From assembly GCA_947168335.1 (NCBI GenBank), contig CAMVLM010000005.1:1-51158 (forward strand): 51,158 nt of DNA, given 5' to 3'. The DNA comes from an uncultured Butyrivibrio sp. GTDB lineage: Bacteria; Bacillota; Clostridia; Lachnospirales; Lachnospiraceae. Below the pieces are notes generated by a model that saw only the letters and a program-made list of their open reading frames with translations, was not told the DNA's origin and ran no database searches. Within the stretch, counting starts at the first letter, position 1, and every line of letters begins with the position of its first letter. Shown one piece after another: positions 35,231-44,216 of the stretch. Position numbers and translations under genes: made by a program.

Positions 35231-35259
35231 ATTCCATATCCTCCAAATCAAAACTGAAA

Positions 35260-36279
35260 TTATTCTTCTCCATCTCCTGATACTGCATTTTCTGTGGCTT
35301 CTTTTATTATCGAAGCAGCATCGGATGACGCATTATTATTGAAACTGTCCAGAGGAAGCATCTCTTCTGTCTTACCATCTGTAATGATCAGCTTTGTACC
35401 CGGAAGTACATTCTCAATTGCTTCATAGAAAAGTCTCTGTTTTGTGATAAGAGGATACTTACTGTACTCTTCATACATGCTGTTAAACTTTGCAACTTCA
35501 CCTTCTGCCTCAGCAATTCTTGCAGCCTTTGCAGCCTCTGCATTCTGAACTATTCTGTCCGCCTCTGCTTCTGCTGCAGGTACCTGCTCAGACTGATATT
35601 TCTTTGCATTGTTTACAGCGGTTTCTTTTCCCTGCTTGGCAGTTTCAACTGCCTTGAAGGCCTGCTTGATCTCATTCGTCGGAGGCTCCGCATCCTGAAC
35701 AGACACGTTCACAACAGAAAGTCCAACATTCTCATCTGTAAGCTTCTGTGAAAGAAGTTCCTTAACATCTGCCTGAATCTGTCCTTTTGCAGTTGTAATT
35801 ACTTCATCAACCGGATAGTCGATTACTGTGGAACGAATACTTGCAAGTGCTTCATTTTTCATTATAGTTTCCGGATCACTTGTGTTATAGAAATATGCAA
35901 CCGGATCACTTACTTTGTATTCAAGATAGAAATCGATATCTACAAAGTTGAAATCGGAGGTGATCATTATGCCCTCATCATCAATTGTTATATTCTGTCC
36001 GTTACCATCCAATGTGTATCCGATACCTATTCCGTGAGTTGTCATATCAACTTTGTGCACCGCCTGGATGTACGGAATCTTAAAATACAGACCTGCGGAA
36101 TTGGTTGCAACAACCTTTCCAAATTGTGTTACAACTGCCTGCTCCTGCTCGCTGACATTATAAAAGGAATCATAAACACTTAACAGCAGAAAAAGTACGA
36201 TAACAATTCCCAAAGCTGCATGCCCAAAATTAGTCTGTCTGATTTTTACTACCTTCTCTTCTTTATTTTCGGATCCCAT
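35260..36279 (-). CDS. hflK: HflK-type membrane SPFH protein
   Basis: A 339-residue partner of HflC, forming a large hetero-oligomeric cage around membrane proteases. N-terminal TM (~17-36), then SVYDSFYNVSEQEQAVVTQFGKVV and a band-7 domain (DFYLEYKVSDPVAYFYNTSDP), then a coiled coil of alternating Ala/Lys/Glu ending in acidic residues. E. coli HflK has a long Gly-rich N-terminal region, absent here as in many Firmicutes. Start has AGGAGG 5 nt upstream; 29 nt separate the stop from the hflC start. Confidence 0.91.
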   Translation of the reverse strand: MGSENKEEKVVKIRQTNFGHAALGIVIVLFLLLSVYDSFYNVSEQEQAVVTQFGKVVATNSAGLYFKIPYIQAVHKVDMTTHGIGIGYTLDGNGQNITIDDEGIMITSDFNFVDIDFYLEYKVSDPVAYFYNTSDPETIMKNEALASIRSTVIDYPVDEVITTAKGQIQADVKELLSQKLTDENVGLSVVNVSVQDAEPPTNEIKQAFKAVETAKQGKETAVNNAKKYQSEQVPAAEAEADRIVQNAEAAKAARIAEAEGEVAKFNSMYEEYSKYPLITKQRLFYEAIENVLPGTKLIITDGKTEEMLPLDSFNNNASSDAASIIKEATENAVSGDGEE

Positions 36280-36352
36280 AAACTCCTCCTGTCATAAACT
36301 GATTTTCATAACACTAAAAAGGCGCGTAAATACTATGTCCTTTCAAGAAACG

Positions 36353-36381
36353 ATTATATCAAACGGCAATACTGCGGGCAA
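36353..36381 (-). promoter_or_regulatory. hflKC promoter
   Basis: Minus strand TTGCCC (36376-36381), 17-nt spacer, extended TGA-TATAAT (36353-36358), a near-consensus sigma-A promoter that separates hflKC from comEC. Confidence 0.75.
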
Positions 36382-36462
36382 TAATCCGATATGGCAAATA
36401 GACAAACCTATTTTTCTTTTATCGAATAATATGAATTCCCGAATATGTTTATCAGAACTACA

Positions 36463-38700
36463 TCAAGGCTTCAGGAAGGTACCAATAAAAAGGTGTCCTC
36501 TGTTATAAGTTACCGTCACTGCACCGCTCTGATCCGTTCTGAATACTGAGGTGTCTATATTTTTCAGTCTGTCTAAAAGTTCCGCATGAGGATGGCCATA
36601 GCGATTATCAATTCCGCAGCTAATAAGTGAAATCCGCGGACGTATCATGCCAAGAAACTCCTCATCGCTGGTATATCTGCTGCCGTGATGTGCCACCTTT
36701 AGAAGCGTAAGATTCTCAAATTCTTCCGGATTATTTCTGATGTATTCCTTCAGGTTATCCTGTCCAACGCTTTCCACATCCCCCGTGAACAGACCACTGA
36801 AGCTGCCACACCTTATCATAAGAATTGTTGAATATGCATTAGCTCCCTCACATCTCATTCCAGCCAAAGGGCCTATACACTTTATACTTAAATTCCTGCT
36901 GTTTATCTCATCTCCGCATTTTATGTAAGAAACCGGAATTCCCAGAAGTGCTGCTTTATCTATCAATGCCCTGTAGTTTTCTCCCTTTGAATTTTCATCT
37001 ATATCGGGCATTATAAGATTTTTAATTTTAAGACTCCCCTTCCGTTTTTCCATAAATTCCAGCATTTCAAGAATTCCCGATATGTGATCCTCGTCTTCAT
37101 GAGTTATGATCACCGCGTCCAGACTTCCAATACCTTCATAGGATAAAAATGGCATAAGCCGGTATTTTCCTACATTCTTTTGTGATGTACTACCGCCATC
37201 TATCATGTAACAGGAGTGTCTGCTCTCCACAACTATTCCATCTCCCTGTCCTACATCCACGGCTGTTATCTTCATTTCAGGATGATATCTTAAGCACAGC
37301 ACCAGCAGTCCTGATACAAGCACCACTATCTGTCCGAAATCCATCATCTTTCCCGGATTAAACTTTTTCATATTTTTACGTTCTTTTAAAACTTCGCACA
37401 GCTTTTTTCTGAGCATTCCGTCTTCACCAAGTAAAACAAATATCGCTATCATTATCAGGTAAATAACCACCTGAACCATAGACGAATGTCCCACATACCA
37501 TGTACCATACGGCAGCATGTCACCTGCCATGCAGCACAGATGAAACCATTTAAGTATTATGTGGCAGCCAGCTCCTAATACAATCCCCAAAGGAAGCACC
37601 AATGTGCCGGCACCAATGCAGATCAGTCCCAAAAACATCAGCACAGTCATAAGAGGCAGTATAAACAGATTCAGAATTATGGAATAAACAGGAAATGTGA
37701 AATAAAAAGAAGTATAAACAGGGAAGGTCATGAGACTTATGGAAAAGCCTCCCATCAGGATTTTCAAACGCCCTTCTCTCACTTTCTTTGGAATAGCCGG
37801 CAAAATATAACCTATTGCCATAACAGCTCCAAAGGACATCAGGAATCCGCTGTGCAAAATATAAAGAGGCTGTTCCGCAAGAATCAGAATTGCAGAAAGT
37901 GCCAAAGCCGACAACATATCATAAGTTCTGCCTATCACATCTGCCAGGAGCCTTACTGCAAACATGGCTATTGCCCTGAATGCCGATGTGCTCATTCCGC
38001 ACATGATTCCGTACATATACATTATCAGTATTGAAACAATTGCTGCAGGAAGAACTCCTACACACATTTTTCTAAAGAACTTATATAAAGATAATCCAAT
38101 GATTGAGATATGAAGACCCGAAACAGCGATTACATGTATGATTCCGTTTCTTTTATAGATATCCCTGATCTCACTGTCAAGGCAGCTTTTATCTCCGAGA
38201 AGTATCGCCTTCATGATTCCTGAATCCTCTTCATCAAGAGTATCATCCAGCATCTTCTCCATCTGTTTCTTTAATCTGTAAATTCCCTCTTTCAGAAGAT
38301 CGGCTTTCCCACCCTCCGAAAGGACTTCTGCATCCTGAAGCTGACAGGATATCTTCTGAATCCTGTAATAGGACCGCATATCAAACTCCCCGGGATTTCT
38401 CGCCATGGGAAATTCTTTACACTTCCCGCGGATCTTCAGATATTTTCCCATCTCCGGTTCATATACCGGAGAAAAATAAGCCATTACCGTAGTGTCCTTT
38501 TCCGGGAGTCGTAAATAAACCACGCTTTCCCTCTCCCCTGAATAGGAGTTTTCTTTAACCTCTTTTCCCGTGACTATCCCTGTCAAGGTTATTTCTTTTC
38601 CATCAGGCACAGAAAAATAATCCTCCGGCATCACTGCCGCAAGAAGTATCCAGACAGCCGCTGCGATTACAATAGCACATGCGCTAAGCGGTCTTTTCAT
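36463..38700 (-). CDS. comEC: ComEC/Rec2 DNA-uptake channel
   Basis: A 745-residue polytopic membrane protein that conducts single-stranded DNA into the cell during natural transformation. Order: DUF4131-like N-terminal domain with an OB-fold (~1-190), the competence membrane domain (~190-480, with ALLLGDKS-like AILLGDKSCLD and VIAVSGLHISIIGLSLYK), and a C-terminal metallo-beta-lactamase domain (VDVGQGDGIVVES, ITHEDEDHISG, KVAHHGSRYTSDEEFL) thought to degrade the other strand. Full length, no disruption. It ends the comEA-regulator-kinase-GerMN-comEC unit, 21 nt after GerMN. Whether the host is transformable is unknown. Confidence 0.95.
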   Translation of the reverse strand: MKRPLSACAIVIAAAVWILLAAVMPEDYFSVPDGKEITLTGIVTGKEVKENSYSGERESVVYLRLPEKDTTVMAYFSPVYEPEMGKYLKIRGKCKEFPMARNPGEFDMRSYYRIQKISCQLQDAEVLSEGGKADLLKEGIYRLKKQMEKMLDDTLDEEDSGIMKAILLGDKSCLDSEIRDIYKRNGIIHVIAVSGLHISIIGLSLYKFFRKMCVGVLPAAIVSILIMYMYGIMCGMSTSAFRAIAMFAVRLLADVIGRTYDMLSALALSAILILAEQPLYILHSGFLMSFGAVMAIGYILPAIPKKVREGRLKILMGGFSISLMTFPVYTSFYFTFPVYSIILNLFILPLMTVLMFLGLICIGAGTLVLPLGIVLGAGCHIILKWFHLCCMAGDMLPYGTWYVGHSSMVQVVIYLIMIAIFVLLGEDGMLRKKLCEVLKERKNMKKFNPGKMMDFGQIVVLVSGLLVLCLRYHPEMKITAVDVGQGDGIVVESRHSCYMIDGGSTSQKNVGKYRLMPFLSYEGIGSLDAVIITHEDEDHISGILEMLEFMEKRKGSLKIKNLIMPDIDENSKGENYRALIDKAALLGIPVSYIKCGDEINSRNLSIKCIGPLAGMRCEGANAYSTILMIRCGSFSGLFTGDVESVGQDNLKEYIRNNPEEFENLTLLKVAHHGSRYTSDEEFLGMIRPRISLISCGIDNRYGHPHAELLDRLKNIDTSVFRTDQSGAVTVTYNRGHLFIGTFLKP

Positions 38701-38721
38701 ATTTAGTTTTCATCCTTTCAC

Positions 38722-39654
38722 TTACTTAACAATATCAAGGTTGCGTTCAAATGTTGTATTAAGGGAAATAGACTCCATGAATATCACATCTGTGGAGCCT
38801 CCTACTGAAATCTGTACCTTATTCACATCGGAAATGGCACAAATTGTATTGACAAGAGAATACAATGCTACCTCTGCTGATACAGCGTTTGGCTGGATCA
38901 GGAAGTTATTGTCAAAATCAACATAGCAAACACCGTCTCTTACGGAGACTGAGTTAATCTTGGTCTGCGCGTTAAGAGTCGGATTTGAAACATCATTATT
39001 GGGGCCGCTGATAAGCTGTTCAATCGCGAGCCTCTGCATAAGAATATTACTGTTATATACAACGCTTCTGTAAACGGGAACAAGTGACTGTCCGTCATCA
39101 GATGCAAAATAAAGTACAAGCTCCACCTTCTCATAGGTGTTTATTTCATTACCTGCATTGTAGACAAAGCTGTCTGCAGACATGTTTCCGATAATATTAC
39201 CCTCTTTATCCGTAAGGGGCACACCGCCTACCATAAAGGCGACATGATCAACCCCGGGAACCTGCGTCAGGGTACGCACCATGGCTGCCCTGTCAAGGAT
39301 TTCAGTGGTAGCATCAGTTTCTGAATAGCTGCTGTCAAAATCCAGTGTGAGAAGTCCGCCGCTGCATTCATAGGAGATCAGACTGATTGATCCATTGATA
39401 GGAGCCTCGTACTCAAGCTTTTCAGGCATGGTCTCCATCTGAACCAACAGTTCATCAATGACAGCATCCGTGTCATCAATGGATGCTTTAACCACATACT
39501 CATGGAAAATTATTCCTGACTCTTCAGAATTGACATAGTACACCTTGACCATGTTCTTATCTTTTTCCTCGGAACTGCCTTTGCAGCTTGTAAGGTTAAA
39601 TGCCATTATAAGGCACAATATGAAATTTATAGTTTTCAGTAATCCGGTTCTCAT
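38722..39654 (-). CDS. GerMN-domain lipoprotein
   Basis: 310 residues; lipobox LTSC with Cys24 and two GerMN repeats (~40-165 and ~180-300), each with DFDSSY / DFDNNF-type core motifs (LLTLDFDSSY; VCYVDFDNNFL). GerMN proteins occur as sporulation GerM or as lipoprotein parts of two-component systems, for example LpqB in Actinobacteria. The ATG at 39654 lies 5 nt after the stop of the kinase gene, so translation is coupled, and I take it as the kinase's extracytoplasmic partner. A longer reading starting upstream overlaps the kinase and has no lipobox context. Confidence 0.85.
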   Translation of the reverse strand: MRTGLLKTINFILCLIMAFNLTSCKGSSEEKDKNMVKVYYVNSEESGIIFHEYVVKASIDDTDAVIDELLVQMETMPEKLEYEAPINGSISLISYECSGGLLTLDFDSSYSETDATTEILDRAAMVRTLTQVPGVDHVAFMVGGVPLTDKEGNIIGNMSADSFVYNAGNEINTYEKVELVLYFASDDGQSLVPVYRSVVYNSNILMQRLAIEQLISGPNNDVSNPTLNAQTKINSVSVRDGVCYVDFDNNFLIQPNAVSAEVALYSLVNTICAISDVNKVQISVGGSTDVIFMESISLNTTFERNLDIVK

Positions 39655-39658
39655 ATTC

Positions 39659-41131
39659 TCATTCCATTGACTGCATATACATAAGCGGTATCTTAACAGT
39701 GAAGGTAGTTCCCTCATCCTCAACGCTCACTACATCTATGGTTCCTCTGTGCATCAGAATAGCTCCGTGAGTAATGGCAAGACCAAGTCCTGTTCCGCCA
39801 ATTTCCCTGCTTCTTGATTTATCCACTCTGTAAAAGCGTTCGTAAATTCTGTCGATACTATCCTCCGGAATTCCTATTCCGGAATCACTTATCTCACATG
39901 TAAAATACTGATGATCTGCATCAAGCTTTACCTTTACCCAGCCATCATCCTTATTGTACTTAACAGCATTTTCCACAAGGTTCATAAGTGCAAGAGAAAG
40001 CTTGACCTCATCTATCTCAGCGGTTATCTCTCTGGTGGTCTCAAGAGTAAGTTCTATGTTTCTCTTTCTGGCAATGGGTCTTATTCTCTTTAGAATAATC
40101 TCCATCATCTGCACTACATCAACCTGTGTGATATTTAGTTCCACAGCCTTTTTATCCATACGTACCAGTTCAAGCAGATCATTGATGATCTGATTTTCTC
40201 TGTCTACTTCAGCCGCTATATCCTCCATGAAATCCCTGTAAACTTCGCTGGGAACATCTTCCTGCATGATAAGAGAATCTGCCAGTACCTTCATGGAAGT
40301 TATGGGTGTCTTTAGCTCGTGGGATACATTGGAAACAAATTCCTGTCTCGAAGCATCAAGTGCATTCATTCTCTGAAGCAGCTGATTAAATGCCTGAGTA
40401 ATATGATCTGTCTCATAGTAGCTTGATCCATCTATGGGCTCATTTGTAAATCCGGCCTTAACATCATTGATGGCAGATGTAATTTTGTCAAAGGGTCTGA
40501 GGAGTTTTCCTGAAACCCAGACAGCCATGCCGAATATGAGAATGATAGCAATAATCTCAATTGAAATCGCACGCCTGGAAAGAATGTCCAGAGTTGTATC
40601 TATATAATCCGTGGATACACTGATAAGAAGTACACCCTTAACTATATTCTGCTCAGCTTCCTCATAGGCAACGTCACCGCTCTCGTAACTCAGCGTCTCG
40701 GAAATCGGTGCGGTCATTTCTATATATCCGTTAGTCTTGTCATAAACGGCGCTTGCACCTGCCGAGCCCTTCTTAAGGCAGTTTACTACCTCTTCGGAAA
40801 TAATTGTCTTACCATCACTTATGCCATAGGTATCCTTGATAATCTTAAGATTATTATCGATAACCATAACTCGGCCATCATAAAGATTAGCCAGCATATC
40901 AAGCTCTGCATTTATTACTTCTGAAGTTGTATCTGAGAAATAATTATAGTTAATAAGATGATTTGCAAGGATCATGAGCTGTGTGGAGACTTCGGATTCT
41001 CGCACACTTATAGCTCTGTCCTCATAGCTTTCAAGAATTGCAAAATGAATCACGAGGCATGATACAATCCCCGTGAATAAGACAATAATGAAAATTCTGA
41101 ATCTAAGACTCTTAAAAGGATTTAATTTCAT
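39659..41131 (-). CDS. WalK/PhoR-like sensor histidine kinase
   Basis: 490 residues: TM1 (~13-33), an extracytoplasmic PAS-like sensor (~34-185), TM2 (~190-208), HAMP (~209-260), the His-kinase domain with H271 in NVSHELKTPITSM, and the ATP-binding domain (NLVENAVKYNKDDG, SDSGIGIPEDSIDRIYERFYR, GTGLGLAI). No cytoplasmic PAS domain is visible, unlike B. subtilis WalK. It lies 21 nt after the OmpR-type regulator. Its stop is 5 nt from the GerMN lipoprotein start. The signal is unknown. Confidence 0.92.
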   Translation of the reverse strand: MKLNPFKSLRFRIFIIVLFTGIVSCLVIHFAILESYEDRAISVRESEVSTQLMILANHLINYNYFSDTTSEVINAELDMLANLYDGRVMVIDNNLKIIKDTYGISDGKTIISEEVVNCLKKGSAGASAVYDKTNGYIEMTAPISETLSYESGDVAYEEAEQNIVKGVLLISVSTDYIDTTLDILSRRAISIEIIAIILIFGMAVWVSGKLLRPFDKITSAINDVKAGFTNEPIDGSSYYETDHITQAFNQLLQRMNALDASRQEFVSNVSHELKTPITSMKVLADSLIMQEDVPSEVYRDFMEDIAAEVDRENQIINDLLELVRMDKKAVELNITQVDVVQMMEIILKRIRPIARKRNIELTLETTREITAEIDEVKLSLALMNLVENAVKYNKDDGWVKVKLDADHQYFTCEISDSGIGIPEDSIDRIYERFYRVDKSRSREIGGTGLGLAITHGAILMHRGTIDVVSVEDEGTTFTVKIPLMYMQSME

Positions 41132-41152
41132 TGGAAGTTTTATACTCTCTCC

Positions 41153-41833
41153 TTATGCCTGAAAATAATATCCTGATCCCCACTTGGTTCTTACATAACG
41201 GGGTTCGCTGGGGCTCTTCTCAAGCTTCTCCCTAAGTCTTCTTACATGAACATCAACGGTTCTCTCATCTCCCGGGAAATCCTCTCCCCAGATTGCATGA
41301 AGAAGTTCACTTCTGTTATAAACCTTACCGGGAGTTGAAACAAGGAACTCCAAAACATCAAACTCTCTGCTGGTAAGATTGATTTCCTTATCGCCAACAT
41401 AAACTCTGCGATATTCTTCATTTATCATAAGCTCGCCAAAATTCAGAACGCTTGCCTGAACCTCAGGTTTGTTGGTTCTTCTCATAATAGCTTTTATTCT
41501 GGCTTTGACTTCGAGAATATTAAATGGCTTCGTAATATAATCATCTGCACCGTACTCAAGACCGAGGATCTTATCCATATCATCGCCCTTGGCTGTAAGC
41601 ATTACGATCGGCACCGAAGAAAACTCACGTATCTGCTGGCAAACTTCAAATCCATCCATTTTAGGAAGCATAACGTCAAGCAGGATAATATCATAGGTAT
41701 TATCCTTTGCATACTGCAGTGCCTCTTCACCATCGAATGCGCTGTCAACCTTCATGCCGTCCTGTTCAAGGCTGTACTTGATTCCCTTTACAATTGTTCT
41801 CTCATCATCAACAACAAGTACTTTCTTAGCCAT
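41153..41833 (-). CDS. OmpR/WalR-family response regulator
   Basis: 226 residues: receiver domain with phospho-acceptor D53 (ILLDVMLPKMDG), conserved T (VMLTAKGDDMDK) and K (YITKPFNILEV), and a C-terminal winged helix (INLTSREFDVLEFLVSTPGKVYNRSELLHAIWG, then RTVDVHVRRLREKLE). Cognate to the kinase 21 nt downstream. Closest in wording to WalR/PhoP of Firmicutes; which of the two cannot be told. Located between comEA and the kinase, an unusual position. Confidence 0.93.
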   Translation of the reverse strand: MAKKVLVVDDERTIVKGIKYSLEQDGMKVDSAFDGEEALQYAKDNTYDIILLDVMLPKMDGFEVCQQIREFSSVPIVMLTAKGDDMDKILGLEYGADDYITKPFNILEVKARIKAIMRRTNKPEVQASVLNFGELMINEEYRRVYVGDKEINLTSREFDVLEFLVSTPGKVYNRSELLHAIWGEDFPGDERTVDVHVRRLREKLEKSPSEPRYVRTKWGSGYYFQA

Positions 41834-41856
41834 TTTTCTCTCCGTCTGAATAAAAT

Positions 41857-42561
41857 TTATACTGTGATATAATCTTTTATCTTTGCAAAAAACTTCTCTT
41901 TGATACCTGAAACATTCATGATATCTTCAATTGTTTTAAACTTTCCGTGTTCTTTGCGATATTCCAATATTTTCTGAGCCCTTCCGGGACCGATACCGGA
42001 TATACTGCAAAGCTGCGATTCATCCGCTGTATTGATATTTACTTTTGAACCGGAACTTTCTTCAGAACTTTCAGATGCACCGGTTATCCCGGAATCATCC
42101 GTCTGTATCATGGAGTCATCCTGAGTACTGTCACTCAAAGATGCAACTTCCGAAACAGTGGGTATCTTAAGCTTGATACCGTCCTCAAGAACCCTGGCCT
42201 GATTAACATAAGATGTATCGGCGTCACTGCCGAAACCACCTGCTGCCTTAACAGCATCTATTACTCTGCTGCCTGTGGGAAGCTCATAGACTCCCTCACA
42301 AAGTACGGCTCCGCAGACATGAACCATGATATCTCCCGGTTCATCATCCTTACTGTCAGAACTATCTTCTGCTTCAGGTTCCTTCTCTGTTTCTTTGTTT
42401 TCGATGTTCTCACCTGATTTTTCATTTTCCGAAAAAGAAGCCTCACCGGTAAGTGAAGGCTCTGTAAGAACAATTTCAGAATTCTTTTTACTGCATCCAC
42501 AACAGAATAACAGTGTTAAAAATACAGTAATAATGCCTGTTTTTCTAATAAATATTTGCAT
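41857..42561 (-). CDS. comEA: ComEA-type DNA receptor
   Basis: 234 residues: an N-terminal hydrophobic segment ending in FCCGC (lipoprotein-type Cys23 or simple anchor), an acidic Ser/Glu linker (~25-77), an SLBB-type domain (~78-125, IMVHVCGAVLCEGVYELPTGSRVIDAV), a second acidic Ser/Thr linker, and a C-terminal helix-hairpin-helix DNA-binding domain (VNINTADESQLCSISGIGPGRAQKIL). It binds double-stranded DNA outside the membrane for ComEC. The ATG at 42561 has GGAGG 4 nt upstream; that site is in a hairpin. First gene of the five-gene unit. Confidence 0.94.
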   Translation of the reverse strand: MQIFIRKTGIITVFLTLLFCCGCSKKNSEIVLTEPSLTGEASFSENEKSGENIENKETEKEPEAEDSSDSKDDEPGDIMVHVCGAVLCEGVYELPTGSRVIDAVKAAGGFGSDADTSYVNQARVLEDGIKLKIPTVSEVASLSDSTQDDSMIQTDDSGITGASESSEESSGSKVNINTADESQLCSISGIGPGRAQKILEYRKEHGKFKTIEDIMNVSGIKEKFFAKIKDYITV

Positions 42562-42565
42562 GTTT

Positions 42566-42631
42566 CCTCCGAAAAAATCCGGAGGCCCCACCACGCTCTT
42601 TCATAATAGCCGAAAAGAAAATCACATGCAA
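42566..42631 (-). promoter_or_regulatory. comEA promoter and ribosome-site hairpin
   Basis: Promoter-like TTGCAT (42626-42631), 17-nt spacer, TATTAT (42603-42608). The predicted ~35-nt leader holds CCTCCG / CGGAGG (42580-42585 and 42566-42571) with an 8-nt loop; the 3' arm includes the entire GGAGG ribosome site. Confidence 0.55.
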
Positions 42632-42693
42632 GACACTTGTAATAATTTCGTAACAATTACAAATAAAAGTGCATCTTCTCCATTATCTTTTGT

Positions 42694-44199
42694 CTATTCT
42701 GCATCCGTAATAGTCACCGTAGCATCGGGAAGCACTTCCTCTTTAACTTCCTCTCCATTAATCTGAAGCTTAACCTTCTCAGAAAGAGTTCTTAAAGTAT
42801 CATTAACATTTTCTCCATCCCAGATGTTTGCGAATGCTATTTCAAGCTGAACCCAGAAGTTACTTGTCTCCATGAGTTTCGGCATTGGAACTGAATTACT
42901 GTACACATCTGAAAAAGCTGAAAGAGAATCATTCTCATAGGAAATATTACCGTGCGCAATAAGCTTCCCGCTCATTGTGTACATACTGTCTGTATTTTCA
43001 CTGCATAAGAATCTTGCAAAAGAATTTGCCTCAGCTTCATGATCGGTATATCCATTTATAACAAGACAGTCAGTAACTGACATTGTTCTTGTAAGATACT
43101 GTCCATTAAGAGCAGGCATTCTTGCAACACCATATTCAAAGTTGCATTTGTTATCAGCCTTTGCAGCCTCAATTTTGGCTACGGCATCAGATGTGGCAAC
43201 TGTAAACACAGTTTTGCCTTCTATGAAATCGCTGATAACCTTATCATAGTTAACCTCATCCTCTTCAATAGCAAAGAACTGATTGAGCTGCTGATAAAAA
43301 CTCATACAGTTTATGGTGTTTTCATTGTAGACATCAATCTGACTGACATCATCTCCTGCGGGACCTCCAAGGTTCAGGTAATTACCCACAAAGAAATAAT
43401 TATAGAAAATATCTGTTACATCCCACTTAAATACGGATTCAACAGCGTCAGGTGCATTATAGTTATCAGCGAAAACAAGAATATCCTCAATTGTATTCGG
43501 GAGCATATCCTTAACAGCCTGATCAAGTGTAGCCTGATCCATCTCCTGTGCTGCACCTTCAGATTCGCTTTTTGAAGCATCAAGGCTTTCCATTGCCTCT
43601 TCTTCATCAGCAGGCTCAGTTGCATCAGCTGCTGCCTGAGCTGCCTCACCTTCAGCTGCATCAAGCTCCGCCTGAACTCTTGCTTTTACTTCATCCTCAA
43701 GATAAGTCTTGTTATATAAGAGCGAACTTGTCTCAAAATAATAGGGATATGCGATATATTTTCCCTTGTATTTAACTGCATTAAGAGCAGCATTACTGTA
43801 GCCGTTCTCCTCGTTAGTAAGGAACTGCTCATCATCAATCTCTCCGGCAAGTCCTGCGAGGTACGCTTTCTCAAGAGAATCATGTGTCATAATGAAAACA
43901 TCCGGATAGTTTTCTCCATCAACGGATGCTTTGTTTATAGCCTCAAGATACTCAAGACCCGAAACGCATTCCAGCTCTACACGGGTTTTTGATTTAAGAT
44001 TATTGAATTCAACTGCCTTAACAGTAAGATAGTCCGTAAGCGAATCATCTGTATACCAGAGCCTGATTGTTGTCTTCTTTCCGGACCCGAAGATTTCCCT
44101 CTGTTCTGAAAGTTTTTGACCTGATTTTGCATAATAAAAAGCTGCAAGAAGCAGTGCTATGATTATTACTGCTCCCAGCAGCCTCTTTCTTATCTTCAT
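42694..44199 (-). CDS. Orphan family-1-type solute-binding protein with acidic insertion
   Basis: 501 residues; N-terminal membrane anchor (~8-24) with no lipobox, then a MalE-type binding fold (TIRLWYTDDSLTDYLTVKAVEFN, YPDVFIMTHDSLEKAY, YPYYFETSSLLYNKTYL). Residues ~172-231 are a low-complexity Ala/Glu/Gln/Asp insertion (AEGEAAQAAADATEP, then EEEAMESLDASKSESEG) that interrupts the fold at a point where most family members have a short loop. It follows argD by 17 nt with an AAAGGGG site, so it is probably in the arg operon, with no permease nearby. Its ligand is unknown. Confidence 0.82.
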   Translation of the reverse strand: MKIRKRLLGAVIIIALLLAAFYYAKSGQKLSEQREIFGSGKKTTIRLWYTDDSLTDYLTVKAVEFNNLKSKTRVELECVSGLEYLEAINKASVDGENYPDVFIMTHDSLEKAYLAGLAGEIDDEQFLTNEENGYSNAALNAVKYKGKYIAYPYYFETSSLLYNKTYLEDEVKARVQAELDAAEGEAAQAAADATEPADEEEAMESLDASKSESEGAAQEMDQATLDQAVKDMLPNTIEDILVFADNYNAPDAVESVFKWDVTDIFYNYFFVGNYLNLGGPAGDDVSQIDVYNENTINCMSFYQQLNQFFAIEEDEVNYDKVISDFIEGKTVFTVATSDAVAKIEAAKADNKCNFEYGVARMPALNGQYLTRTMSVTDCLVINGYTDHEAEANSFARFLCSENTDSMYTMSGKLIAHGNISYENDSLSAFSDVYSNSVPMPKLMETSNFWVQLEIAFANIWDGENVNDTLRTLSEKVKLQINGEEVKEEVLPDATVTITDAE

Positions 44200-44216
44200 A
44201 ATTACCCCTTTAACTG

